Origin: Lactobacillus sp. UBA5804
GTDB taxonomy: Bacteria > Bacillota > Bacilli > Lactobacillales > Lactobacillaceae
Direction of reading: 5' to 3'
Length of the DNA stretch: 64,000 nucleotides
Assembly: GCA_002418055.1 (NCBI GenBank)
Contig: DIDI01000037.1
Location: forward strand, 62,001-126,000
This document shows, one piece after another, positions 9,595 through 17,867 of this stretch. The notes beneath the pieces were generated by a model. The model saw only the letters and a program-made list of their open reading frames with translations, was not told where the DNA came from and ran no database searches. How positions within the stretch are numbered: the stretch's first letter is position 1; the number at the start of each line of letters is the position of its first letter. Made by a program: the position numbers and the translations under genes.

Positions 9595-10653
9595 CTAATT
9601 ACCACTAATTTGTTGTCCTGCAGCAATCCGTGCTTGCAAGTCACTAATGTGCCGTTTGATAAATGCGAGCGTGGTTGTTGGGACTAGCGTTTCAATAGTA
9701 GCCAAATCATTTTCCCGGATACAGCATCTTACCTGGGTTGCTGTGATATATCCCTGTTCCCCGACTTGCCGGCGGGTAATCACCTGCATAGCCACTAATG
9801 GTGGCAGTTCACGCACTAATACTTGATTGTAGATGTTAGTGGTATGTGAAAGTGGTTCAGAGCCAACGTATCTCGTCTTAATATTTAAGGCTGGTGCAAT
9901 CACATCACGAAAAATCCGAGCATCTAATTCAGTTTGATAGGCAATTTCATCATCTGGGGTTTTAAGAAAATAGGCCGGAAAGGTTGCGTAGCTAACCATA
10001 TAGTCACCACCATTGATCACCACTACATTCGTTAAATCCGCTACTCCAGCTTGTACGAGCCTCATTCGTTCGACCGTCGTAAATAGCGAAGTATCAGTGT
10101 TTACCACAAAAAGATAAACCAAATCGTTCGCCTTAGCGGCTTGTTCAACTAAGTAACGGTGTCCGAGGGTAAAGGGGTTGGCATTCATGACAATGCCTGC
10201 TACCTTCTTCTCGGCTTGCTGCGGGATACGCGGAATGGCACTTAAATAGTCATGGACATCCGGTGTACCATTTTCCAAAAAAGCACCATAATCTGATCGC
10301 GCCAGTGCCTTAAATCCGGCATGTTCAAAGGAACTAACATATCTTAGTTTAGTAAAAACAAACAGATGATAAACACCTCGCTGAAACTGGCGACTGATTA
10401 GTTCACTGACTAACTGCGCAAAGCGGGCGCCAGAAACAGCCCCTTTGTTGCAAACGGCAATATATTTAAGCACATTCCCAGCCACTGATCCAGTCGCCAC
10501 TAATTTACCATCGTGCTTGAGGCCCACCGTAAAATCAATTTGTTTGATTTCTTTATCTGAAAAATTATGAATACCAAGTGATGTCAGAAAATCAGTCCAC
10601 ATCCGCTTGCCACTAGGCCGCCCCAAGTAGAGGTCAATTATTTCATCATCCAT
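9595..10653 (-). CDS. citC: [citrate (pro-3S)-lyase] ligase
   Basis: Activates citrate lyase by acetylating the thiol of the CitD prosthetic arm with acetate and ATP. The 352-residue protein has the CitC architecture: an N-terminal GNAT-like domain (about 1-140) and a nucleotidyltransferase domain beginning with NANPFTLGHRYL (158-168), which contains the T-x-G-H nucleotide-binding signature. In most lactic acid bacteria citC is the first gene before citDEF. Here it lies about 2 kb away on the other side of citI, next to the carrier. Its start at 10653 follows AAAGGAAAC. Confidence 0.93.
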   Translation of the reverse strand: MDDEIIDLYLGRPSGKRMWTDFLTSLGIHNFSDKEIKQIDFTVGLKHDGKLVATGSVAGNVLKYIAVCNKGAVSGARFAQLVSELISRQFQRGVYHLFVFTKLRYVSSFEHAGFKALARSDYGAFLENGTPDVHDYLSAIPRIPQQAEKKVAGIVMNANPFTLGHRYLVEQAAKANDLVYLFVVNTDTSLFTTVERMRLVQAGVADLTNVVVINGGDYMVSYATFPAYFLKTPDDEIAYQTELDARIFRDVIAPALNIKTRYVGSEPLSHTTNIYNQVLVRELPPLVAMQVITRRQVGEQGYITATQVRCCIRENDLATIETLVPTTTLAFIKRHISDLQARIAAGQQISGN

Positions 10654-10726
10654 AGTTTGTTTCCTTTCGCTGTTACTTGCTTAGTAACACTACACCACGC
10701 TAATGCCTGTGGCAATTTTAACCAGC

Positions 10727-10757
10727 TAAAAAGGCTGGAACTATGTCCCAACCTTTT
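10727..10757 (-). terminator. terminator after the citrate carrier gene
   Basis: On the minus strand, AAAAGGTTGG pairs with CCAGCCTTTT with one G-T pair and ends in a T-run, between the carrier and citC. citC may rely on readthrough or on its own promoter in 10654-10726. Confidence 0.6.
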
Positions 10758-10766
10758 CGTTACTAA

Positions 10767-12245
10767 TTACCATAAACCAATAATTTTAAGCCAAATCGAT
10801 CCGAGACCGAAGAAGATAATCATATAAACCAAACCTAAGATGAAACTACTCTTCCACCATTCCTTTTGGTCAACATAACCACTGGCCGCTAAAATGGAGG
10901 CTGGTCCATTGGCATAATGCGTGGTTGAGCTCATGATAGCCGAGTCAAATGCCAGTAACATTGCTGCTAAAGCTAATGGCGCACCAGAGGCAACTGCCAC
11001 TGCCAAGAATGGCAAGTATAAAGCCGTCACATGAGCGGTACCACTGGCAAAGAAGTAATGCGCATAGAAGTAAACGACTAGTAAAATCACTAATACTAAG
11101 CCCCATGGCATCCCATGTAAGTCCGAACTAATAGTTTTAGCGAACCAACCGATAAAGCCGTAAGTCGTCAGCTTATTCGCCATAAAGACTAAGACGGATA
11201 ACCAAATCAAAATATTCCAAGCGCCACCAACACCCAGAACATCCTTCATGCTCAAAACGCGGGTAACGAGCAAAATTGTCACGGCAATGAAGGCCACAAA
11301 AGTTGAACTAAATTGTGGTAGTTTAGCAAAGAATGGAAATCCTGATAAGATCCACATGACAATGGCAAGTAAGAATGTCCCTGTCATGATTTTTTCAGAA
11401 ACGCTCATGGCGCCCATCTTATCTAACTCACCTTGTGCCCAAGAATTGGCATTAGGTGTTTCTTTAATTTCAGGTGGAAACATTTTATAGACAATAATAG
11501 GAATAATGATAGCTCCTACTAATACTGGAATTAAAGCGGCCAAGAACCAACTTACCCAAGTAATGGTGTAACCTTTTTGTTGCGCCCCTGCAACGGCAAC
11601 TAAGTTAGGAGCTGCGCCCGTAATAAACAAAGCTGTCGATAACGTATTGGCCTGAAAAGCTACAAAATCAAGGAAAGCACCAATTTTTTTACGTGACGGA
11701 TCATTTGGTTGAGAACCGTAAGTGGTTGAAATTGACTTTACCACAGGATATACGATTCCACCGGTCCGGGCCGAATTAGACGGAACCAAGGCACCCAAGA
11801 CTAATTCCAGGCCAGTAATTGAATAGGCAATTCCAAGTGATCGTTTACCAAATAATTTAATCATGTGGTACGCAATCCGATTACCAAGTCCAGTTTTAGT
11901 AATTCCGTAAGCCATGATAAAAGCCATGGCAATCAACCAAGAGGCGTCATTGCCAAAAGCACTTAAAATCCCTTGATTCGTAACGGCGCCGGTCTTCAGA
12001 TCAACGACATCTTTCACTGGCGCAAGTCCCAGTAAGACAGTAACGACTAGTCCAGTTAAGGTAACTGCGCCAATTGGTAACGGCTTGCTAATGCAGGCCA
12101 CAATGGTCGCAACAAAAACGGCAAACATCTGCCAACTTGCGGCTGACAAGCCTGCAGGTCTAATTGGCGTTAGGCAATATAGGATAATCCCAACCAGGAT
12201 TGGTGCCACCCAACCACTTAAGTTTGCCTTTTGTACATGTTTCAT
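10767..12245 (-). CDS. citT: DASS-family anion transporter, probable citrate/dicarboxylate exchanger
   Basis: Polytopic membrane carrier of 492 residues with about 12-13 hydrophobic segments, in the divalent anion:sodium symporter (SLC13/CitT) family. The SNSARTGGI segment near residues 155-163 and a late TTHYANGPASI stretch match the substrate/Na+ site regions of the family. CitT-type members exchange external citrate for internal succinate, malate or acetate. Its place between mdh and citC makes citrate the most likely substrate. Whether it works as an exchanger or a Na+ symporter cannot be told from sequence. It begins 33 bp after mdh and is probably co-transcribed with it. Confidence 0.85.
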   Translation of the reverse strand: MKHVQKANLSGWVAPILVGIILYCLTPIRPAGLSAASWQMFAVFVATIVACISKPLPIGAVTLTGLVVTVLLGLAPVKDVVDLKTGAVTNQGILSAFGNDASWLIAMAFIMAYGITKTGLGNRIAYHMIKLFGKRSLGIAYSITGLELVLGALVPSNSARTGGIVYPVVKSISTTYGSQPNDPSRKKIGAFLDFVAFQANTLSTALFITGAAPNLVAVAGAQQKGYTITWVSWFLAALIPVLVGAIIIPIIVYKMFPPEIKETPNANSWAQGELDKMGAMSVSEKIMTGTFLLAIVMWILSGFPFFAKLPQFSSTFVAFIAVTILLVTRVLSMKDVLGVGGAWNILIWLSVLVFMANKLTTYGFIGWFAKTISSDLHGMPWGLVLVILLVVYFYAHYFFASGTAHVTALYLPFLAVAVASGAPLALAAMLLAFDSAIMSSTTHYANGPASILAASGYVDQKEWWKSSFILGLVYMIIFFGLGSIWLKIIGLW

Positions 12246-12278
12246 GTTTTCTCCCTAAAACTTCATAAAAATGAAGTA

Positions 12279-13208
12279 TTAATCGATGTTAACCCCTGAC
12301 AGGACTTCTTGCATCTTGTCAGCTGAGGTTAACATTTTCTGATGCTCGTTCTCAGATAACTTAGCTTCAATGACATGAGCAATCCCAGTGCCATTGATGA
12401 CAGTTGGTGTCCCCAAGTAGAGATCAGATTTAATGCCATATTCCCCATTAATTGGTGCTGAGAGTGGTAACACAATCTCACGATTAGTCAGAATCGCACT
12501 AACAATCTGGGCTAGCATCATCGCGACACCATAGAAAGTCGCACGCTTTTTAGCGATAATTTTGCCGCCCTTAGCACGCACATCTTTTTCAAGTTTTGCT
12601 AGTACTGGCGCGGTCATGCTAGGGTAAGTCTTCAATGCTTTGCCGCCAACAACGGCTTCGTCAAAGTTCTCAAAGCTGGTATCTCCATGTTCACCTAAGA
12701 CATAGGCATTAACAGCACTCACTGAAACGGCAAGTTTTTTAGCCAAAGCGACTTGCAAACGAGCTGAATCAAGCGAGGTGCCGGTCCCAATTACCCGACT
12801 CTTAGGAAATCCAGATAATTTCTGGGTTAAAGTCGTTAAAATATCAACCGGATTAGCAGAAACCACGAAAATCCCTTTAAAACCGGATGCGACTACAGGA
12901 CTAACGATACTCTTCAAAATATTAACATTCTTGTTCACGAGATCGAGTCTTGATTCACCTGGTTTACGTGGAATACCAGCCGTAATAACCACAACATCGG
13001 CATCTTTAGCGTCAGCATATTCACCAGCATGAATATTAGTGTGACCAGTGAATGGTGTAATGTCTTCAAGATCTAAGCTGTCACCAACCGGACGCTCCTT
13101 CACCACATCACAGATGACTAATTCATCAACCTGCGTAGTTTGTAACAAGTCGTTAGCAAACGTTGAACCAACTGATCCATCTCCAACGAGTAAAACTTTG
13201 TTTGTCAT
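12279..13208 (-). CDS. mdh: LDH-fold malate dehydrogenase (lactate dehydrogenase family, malate-type specificity loop)
   Basis: NAD-dependent 2-hydroxyacid dehydrogenase of 309 residues with the L-LDH fold. It has a Rossmann GDGSVGS at 9-15, catalytic H174 in LGEHGDTSF, D147 and R150 in GTSLDSARL, and substrate-binding R87. At the discriminating loop it reads AGIPRKPGESR. The residue equivalent to LDH Gln102 is arginine (R81), the feature that favours oxaloacetate/malate over pyruvate/lactate. Together with adjacent citT and citrate lyase genes this points to oxaloacetate reduction to malate. The rest of the protein is LDH-like, so automated annotation would probably call it L-lactate dehydrogenase. 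A TATAAT and a cre-like site lie upstream. Confidence 0.82.
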   Translation of the reverse strand: MTNKVLLVGDGSVGSTFANDLLQTTQVDELVICDVVKERPVGDSLDLEDITPFTGHTNIHAGEYADAKDADVVVITAGIPRKPGESRLDLVNKNVNILKSIVSPVVASGFKGIFVVSANPVDILTTLTQKLSGFPKSRVIGTGTSLDSARLQVALAKKLAVSVSAVNAYVLGEHGDTSFENFDEAVVGGKALKTYPSMTAPVLAKLEKDVRAKGGKIIAKKRATFYGVAMMLAQIVSAILTNREIVLPLSAPINGEYGIKSDLYLGTPTVINGTGIAHVIEAKLSENEHQKMLTSADKMQEVLSGVNID

Positions 13209-13252
13209 ATAAATTCCCTTTCAAGCAAACCTTTATAATATTTACACAAGGT

Positions 13253-13273
13253 ATTATACACTAAGCGCTTACA
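13253..13273 (-). promoter_or_regulatory. mdh promoter with cre-like site
   Basis: On the minus strand, TATAAT (13258-13253) is immediately preceded by TGTAAGCGCTTAGT (13273-13260), which matches 12 of 14 positions of the CcpA cre consensus TGWAANCGNTNWCA. The -35 element is poor. This suggests carbon-catabolite control of mdh-citT; binding is inference. Confidence 0.6.
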
Positions 13274-13417
13274 GTTTTCTATTTTTTCAAAAAAATATTT
13301 TTATTTTAAAATTTTGAAATAAATTATCCTAAAATCCACATAAACCCAGTAAAATCAGTTGTGAAATGTTTGGCAATATCAACCATTATACTTTGCGATT
13401 AACTGCTGATTGGTATC

Positions 13418-13449
13418 AAAAAAGGGATTACGCAATATCCGAAATCCCT
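13418..13449 (-). terminator. terminator after the Ldh2-type dehydrogenase
   Basis: On the minus strand, GGGATT pairs with AATCCC (partly extended inside) and is followed by six Ts. It separates the dehydrogenase transcript from mdh-citT. Confidence 0.7.
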
Positions 13450-13465
13450 AGTTAAATCTACCATA

Positions 13466-14602
13466 TTAATAGTTATTATTAAACATTCCATCACTCTTTG
13501 GTGGTTGATAATCACCAAAGTAACGTGTTGGATCCAGCTTTAAGTAATGACACAAATCGTAAATTTCAGTCATCGTCTTATCAATCACTGGAATGCCATT
13601 TTGCTTACGGTCGGCGACAAAACCATATTCAGGCTCGCCATGCGTATAAATCCGCTTCTGCCCTTTTGCTTTCGGCGAATCACGCAATGCTTGTAAGTAC
13701 TTGGACATATGTTTGATAATCGCATCCTTGTCCCCAAAGGCAGCCAAATTAATCGCCATAAAGCCATGTGAAATACCGGATTTATTGTTCATCATCGTTT
13801 GGTCAGAAGTCGTTCCGAGCGATAGAATGGAAGAAAAAATTTCAGCTACCATGGCATTCCCATAGCCTTTATGAGAACCATGAGCTTTATCACTACCACC
13901 TAATGGCAAAATACCCCCACCTGCTTTTTGGGTGATATTCGCTAACACCTCAGCTGCATTGTTACTTTCAACACCGTCAGCATCTAGCGCCCAGCCGTCA
14001 GGAATGGGTTCAGCCATTTTATTATACATTTCAAGCTTCCCACGGGTCACCACGGACGTAGAACCATCGAAGAAGAAGTAATACGGATCGGCTGGCATAC
14101 ACCAAGCCTGCGGATTAGTCCCAATCATGGCTTTTTTACCATAAGTAGGCACCACGATGGCTTCAGAATTGGTTACTGAAAAGCCGAGCATTCCAGCTTC
14201 AGCTGCCATCCGAGCATAGTAGCCGGCAATGCCATAATGATTAGAGTTGCGGACAGTTACAATCCCAACCCCAATTTTCTTGGCCTTTTCAATGGCCAAA
14301 TTCATGGCAAAATGCCCGTTTAATTGTCCCATCCCGTCATGACCATCAACGACAGCCGAAACAGGCGTGTCAAAGATCACCTCAGGTTCGGCTGCAACTT
14401 TCATGGTACCTTTTTGAATGCCCTTATAATAGCGCACCATTCGCTGCATCCCATGACTTTGAATACCATACAAGTCAGCTGTCAACAACACATCTGTGAT
14501 GATTTTGGCCTTGGCTTCAGTAAAACCAAATTTTTGAAATGCATCCATGCACAATTGATTTAGTTGTGCGTATGAAAATCGAACTTTTCTCTCTGACACC
14601 AC
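13466..14602 (-). CDS. Ldh2/malate dehydrogenase family oxidoreductase
   Basis: NAD(P)-dependent 2-hydroxyacid dehydrogenase of the malate/L-sulfolactate/L-lactate (LDH2) family, a fold unrelated to the neighbouring LDH-type enzyme. Family motifs are YGIQSHGMQR near residues 49-58, GHDGMGQLNG near 92-101, NSNHYGIAGYYA near 119-130, GTNPQAW near 162-168 and SHKGYGNAMVAEI near 243-255. Its 378 residues are slightly longer than the usual 330-360. Within the citrate island the likely substrate is malate/oxaloacetate, but sequence alone does not fix it. It has its own terminator, and the citX gene lies 83 bp upstream on the same strand. Confidence 0.85.
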   Translation of the reverse strand: MVSERKVRFSYAQLNQLCMDAFQKFGFTEAKAKIITDVLLTADLYGIQSHGMQRMVRYYKGIQKGTMKVAAEPEVIFDTPVSAVVDGHDGMGQLNGHFAMNLAIEKAKKIGVGIVTVRNSNHYGIAGYYARMAAEAGMLGFSVTNSEAIVVPTYGKKAMIGTNPQAWCMPADPYYFFFDGSTSVVTRGKLEMYNKMAEPIPDGWALDADGVESNNAAEVLANITQKAGGGILPLGGSDKAHGSHKGYGNAMVAEIFSSILSLGTTSDQTMMNNKSGISHGFMAINLAAFGDKDAIIKHMSKYLQALRDSPKAKGQKRIYTHGEPEYGFVADRKQNGIPVIDKTMTEIYDLCHYLKLDPTRYFGDYQPPKSDGMFNNNY

Positions 14603-14685
14603 AAATACCTCTTTTTCAAAATCGATTAATTGAATGAGCTAATCGTAGCATTACTTTTTAAAAAGTTCAAATTTATATATGTTTT

Positions 14686-15240
14686 TTAACTTTTGTTAAA
14701 TAGTCTAGCTGCCAATAGCTGTGAAATATAATTCTGTAATTCTGTCACAGTATGGCGTCGGCTGCGACTACAATCTTTCGCATTTCGCGCACATAGTAAA
14801 CACTGTCTTGCGGGTGCTCCTAAGCGTGTTCGTGATAAATCAACTACGTCATCCCCTTGCTTAAAATGCACATCCAAATCAAATAGGCGTCTATCAGGGC
14901 GCCTACTTTCGAAGACAATTGCTAACGATTTAACCTGCTTGGCTGGTCCCGCAACTAGTAAAATTTCTTCGGGACCAGTTGCTGCTTGTCCCCAATCATG
15001 CACCATTTGAATTGGAAATTGTTGAGCGACTTGCGCTTTAAACAGGCAAATTTCTTGTTCAAAGTACTGGCGAATAGCTGGGCTCGTCTTAATCGGTCCC
15101 GGAATATTTAATTTTGCGCCAATCACGACTTGTTGTGGATATTCTTTCGCCAGCTGCCACTGCACCGAAACCCGGCGATCACGATTTGCTAAAACCAAAG
15201 GGATATCTACGTTTGGACCACCTGAAAAAATATTCATCAT
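14686..15240 (-). CDS. citX: citrate lyase holo-ACP synthase (phosphoribosyl-dephospho-CoA transferase)
   Basis: Transfers the prosthetic group made by CitG onto the serine of apo-CitD. The C-terminal half carries the family signature: RLFDLDVHF near residue 120, LSRTRLGAPARQCLLC near 134-149, and a DCSRSRRHTV stretch near 155-164. The length of 184 residues is normal for stand-alone CitX. It sits at the far end of the island from its partners citG and citD and is the first gene of the leftward block that includes the Ldh2-type dehydrogenase. Confidence 0.92.
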   Translation of the reverse strand: MMNIFSGGPNVDIPLVLANRDRRVSVQWQLAKEYPQQVVIGAKLNIPGPIKTSPAIRQYFEQEICLFKAQVAQQFPIQMVHDWGQAATGPEEILLVAGPAKQVKSLAIVFESRRPDRRLFDLDVHFKQGDDVVDLSRTRLGAPARQCLLCARNAKDCSRSRRHTVTELQNYISQLLAARLFNKS

Positions 15241-15311
15241 TATCCATCCTTTATCTGCTTACTGCTTGCTTTAATTTTAGTGGTCGTTATCTGACAGTGC
15301 AAGTTCAAACT

Positions 15312-15347
15312 AAAAACAGGTGTGCGATGAACTAGCACACCTGTTTT
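15312..15347. terminator. strong hairpin terminator between nitroreductase and citX
   Basis: The 13-bp stem AAAACAGGTGTGC/GCACACCTGTTTT has A/T tails on both sides. It terminates the leftward nitroreductase gene and isolates citX. Confidence 0.88.
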
Positions 15348-15361
15348 GGTAAATGAAGCGT

Positions 15362-16003
15362 TTATTGATAATCCACTGATTCGCCAATATCATACCGACT
15401 CGTCCTCATCGCAACTGGCGCCTTGGCTGACTTACCAATCGCAACCGCCATCACTGGGACAAATTGCTCTGGATCTAGCCCGACGCTTTCAGCTGCCTTG
15501 CTAGCATCATAACCAGCAATGGCATTAGTATCATAACCATGGGCTTGTGCAATCAACATGAATTGCATCGCAGCCAATGAAGTATCAATCGTGGCATCTG
15601 TCTTTAGCATCGCTTCAGATGCATGTTCATAAAGTGGCATAAAGGTGTTCAGGGCAGCCTCCATTGCTTCCTTAGTTACTTTTTTAGCCTTATACATCCC
15701 CTGCCACAGCTTGCGATACTTCTTATAAGCTAGCTTATTACCAAAGAAGAGCACCACTGCAGCACTCGTATCAACTTGCGGGAAGTTAAAAGGCATAAAG
15801 TAGTGTCGCAGCTTTTCCTTACCAGCCGGCGTATCAACTACGATAAATTTCCAAGCTTGTAAATTACAAGCTGATGGTGCCGTAATCGCCATTTTTAACA
15901 TGGCCGTCATTTCGTCACGACTAATTTTAACCTTCGGGTCAAATTCACGAATCGATTGCCGCTTCGTCATCACAGTTTCAATCTCTTGGGGCATGGTAAT
16001 CAC
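15362..16003 (-). CDS. nitroreductase-family flavoprotein
   Basis: Predicted FMN-dependent NAD(P)H oxidoreductase of 213 residues. The N-terminal KRQSIREFDPK (about 14-24) and APSACNLQAWKFIVVD (about 42-57) match the FMN-phosphate and ring-binding segments of the family. GYDTNAIAGYD near residue 160 matches the second FMN-binding stretch. The ATG at 16003 would give MITMPQEIE; the ATG at 15994 is an alternative. It is a single gene with its own terminator. The physiological substrate cannot be told. Confidence 0.88.
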   Translation of the reverse strand: MITMPQEIETVMTKRQSIREFDPKVKISRDEMTAMLKMAITAPSACNLQAWKFIVVDTPAGKEKLRHYFMPFNFPQVDTSAAVVLFFGNKLAYKKYRKLWQGMYKAKKVTKEAMEAALNTFMPLYEHASEAMLKTDATIDTSLAAMQFMLIAQAHGYDTNAIAGYDASKAAESVGLDPEQFVPVMAVAIGKSAKAPVAMRTSRYDIGESVDYQ

Positions 16004-16094
16004 TCCTTTTAATAAATGCTACCGCTTTCATATCATCTATATTATAAACATTGGCGCTGATAACTGCAACTAAGCTGGCTAACCTTAAAGTAAC

Positions 16095-17054
16095 TTAACT
16101 TTCGCGATTACGTAGTTTCAGTCCAGTAATGAAATACGCCAAATTACCTAAGATTAGGTTAAGTAAAAATAAGCTGGCTAAGAGTACCATGGCACTATAA
16201 AAGGCATGGAAGCTTAAAAAGAAATAGCTGATTATCGTTAATAGCACCGTCAGTAAACCGAAGCGCATACCAGCCCGCACGAAATATTGCCAACGGTTCT
16301 GAGGTGACCGTCCCAAGCGTTTGCTGCGACGCCAATTCTGGTTAGCCAGCCAATAATGAACTGCTAGCCCTAACAATACCAGTACTGCAATGACCATAAA
16401 TTCTCCGGCAAAGGACCAGCGATGGTGGTGGTGTGCTTTCACGAAAGCAGGACTGGTCACTTTAGCATGATATTGCTTAGCAATTTTACTAATAACGCGA
16501 TTGCTACTATCAATCAGAACGCGATAATTTGCAATCGGCGTTTTGCCGGTAGGCTGATCAACTCCAGTCGATAGAAAATATTGATTGGCACTGACGGCTT
16601 TTAAAGGCTTCAATTGACCAATGACCGCATAATAGGTTCGTCCGACAATTAAATACTTGTTCCCCTGTACTTCTTTCGTATTTAAGCGAGACCCATACTC
16701 AACGACGGCGAAGCTAACCATGCCTTGGAAATCATCACTGGTAAAATAATGCCCCACATAAGTAGGCATACTCGTCACACTCTGATTCGACCAGACTAAT
16801 ACTTGTCCGCGCTCATATTGGTTTTCAAGATGGACTTGAATGGCCGTTCGGTATGGCTTTAGCGTTCGTAGAAAGCTGCTAACCGATTTACGGCTTGACA
16901 GCTTCAAGTAGCGAGAGTTATTGCTCAAGCCATGTGCCTCGAGCAGATCATCTGCTAGTCGTGATTGAATATTTGAGAGCATAATACCTTGAATAAGCAA
17001 AGAAACTAACAGCATCAATAATAATAGATATTTTTGGTATTTGGACTTAATCAT
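16095..17054 (-). CDS. hypothetical membrane protein with large extracytoplasmic domain
   Basis: No family recognised. The 319 residues show one N-terminal membrane segment (about 9-27), a mostly polar extracytoplasmic region of roughly 190 residues ending in a HHHH stretch, then three hydrophobic helices (about 218-238, 262-282 and 284-308) with a basic cytoplasmic loop between the first two. The layout recalls one half of a MacB/FtsX-type permease but lacks a convincing sequence match. Its ATG overlaps the stop of the upstream methyltransferase-like gene (ATGA), so the two are translationally coupled. Confidence 0.7.
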   Translation of the reverse strand: MIKSKYQKYLLLLMLLVSLLIQGIMLSNIQSRLADDLLEAHGLSNNSRYLKLSSRKSVSSFLRTLKPYRTAIQVHLENQYERGQVLVWSNQSVTSMPTYVGHYFTSDDFQGMVSFAVVEYGSRLNTKEVQGNKYLIVGRTYYAVIGQLKPLKAVSANQYFLSTGVDQPTGKTPIANYRVLIDSSNRVISKIAKQYHAKVTSPAFVKAHHHHRWSFAGEFMVIAVLVLLGLAVHYWLANQNWRRSKRLGRSPQNRWQYFVRAGMRFGLLTVLLTIISYFFLSFHAFYSAMVLLASLFLLNLILGNLAYFITGLKLRNRES

Positions 17055-17782
17055 CTTTTAACCTGTAATATTTCTTCGTCAATAAAGTCATAACTCATGA
17101 ATTGCGTATTAATGTCCCACAATGCACTAAAGTCGACTAACTCAGCTTGCTGCCAAAACATGGTGGTATTAGTCGCGCCACTACGATCACCTACAAAGAG
17201 TAATTGCGCATGATCAGTGTAACGCCGAACGGCTTTAATTAAAGCCATATCGGCATGTCCAAAATTGGGTGACCAGGAACAAAAGACTAAGTCAACCATC
17301 GGATAATTTTTTACAGCTACTAGTGCCGATAAATCTTGCACCGGAAAGAATGGCTGGCTTCCCGTCTTTGACGTCTTAGCCCACTCTAATGAATCTGTGG
17401 CAATGGTCTTTAGTCCTACAGCATCAAACGCCTTGGACCAATATGCATTTCCCGCCATCACTTCTAAGACACTAGTTGCATTAAAATGTTGTCTGATCGC
17501 CTGGGCAGCTGCTATATTGGGCAGCGACCAAATCCCATATTGGATTGATAGATATTGTCTTAAACTATTCAATAGCTGCTGTGCCACTTTTAATTTTTCC
17601 TGCTGCGGCATTGTTAACCGTTGCGCTGGTCGAATACCACCAAGCGGTCTTGGTGCCCGATTCAACACAACTTTTTGGTCAACCGCCTGCACAACACGGC
17701 GCACATCCAGTACCTGGGTATGTAACGCTGGCAACTGCAGTGCTTGGTCTAATTCGGTTAATTTTCTCATAAAATCTGTCAT
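17051..17782 (-). CDS. putative SAM-dependent methyltransferase
   Basis: Cytoplasmic protein of 243 residues. SVLEVMAGNAYWSKAF (about 120-135) fits SAM-binding motif I of class I methyltransferases, and TIATDSLEWA just after it fits motif II. The acidic DLVFCSWSPNFG segment near 175-186 sits where motif IV is expected. The substrate is unknown. It is coupled to the membrane protein gene downstream by a four-base stop/start overlap, which suggests the two act together. A generic function only is supportable. Confidence 0.65.
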   Translation of the reverse strand: MTDFMRKLTELDQALQLPALHTQVLDVRRVVQAVDQKVVLNRAPRPLGGIRPAQRLTMPQQEKLKVAQQLLNSLRQYLSIQYGIWSLPNIAAAQAIRQHFNATSVLEVMAGNAYWSKAFDAVGLKTIATDSLEWAKTSKTGSQPFFPVQDLSALVAVKNYPMVDLVFCSWSPNFGHADMALIKAVRRYTDHAQLLFVGDRSGATNTTMFWQQAELVDFSALWDINTQFMSYDFIDEEILQVKR

Positions 17783-17833
17783 TTGTATTACACCTTAAGA
17801 ATGATTTTACCATGCAAAAGCCACTTAATCAGT

Positions 17834-17839
17834 TATAAT
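17834..17839 (+). promoter_or_regulatory. -10 element of the lepB promoter
   Basis: TATAAT lies 28 bp upstream of the lepB start codon, with AAAGGAG between. No good -35 hexamer is seen at 17 bp, so this is a partial call. Confidence 0.45.
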
Positions 17840-17867
17840 TGAGATTGTAAGATAAAGGAGTGAAGTC

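Noticed and set aside
12279..13208. L-2-hydroxyisocaproate dehydrogenase assignment
   Set aside because: The specificity loop has the malate-type Arg with normal loop length, unlike the altered loop expected of hydroxyisocaproate dehydrogenases.
17397..17798. 133-codon plus-strand frame across the methyltransferase-like gene
   Set aside because: Antisense to a coupled gene pair, cysteine-rich nonsense composition, no ribosome site.
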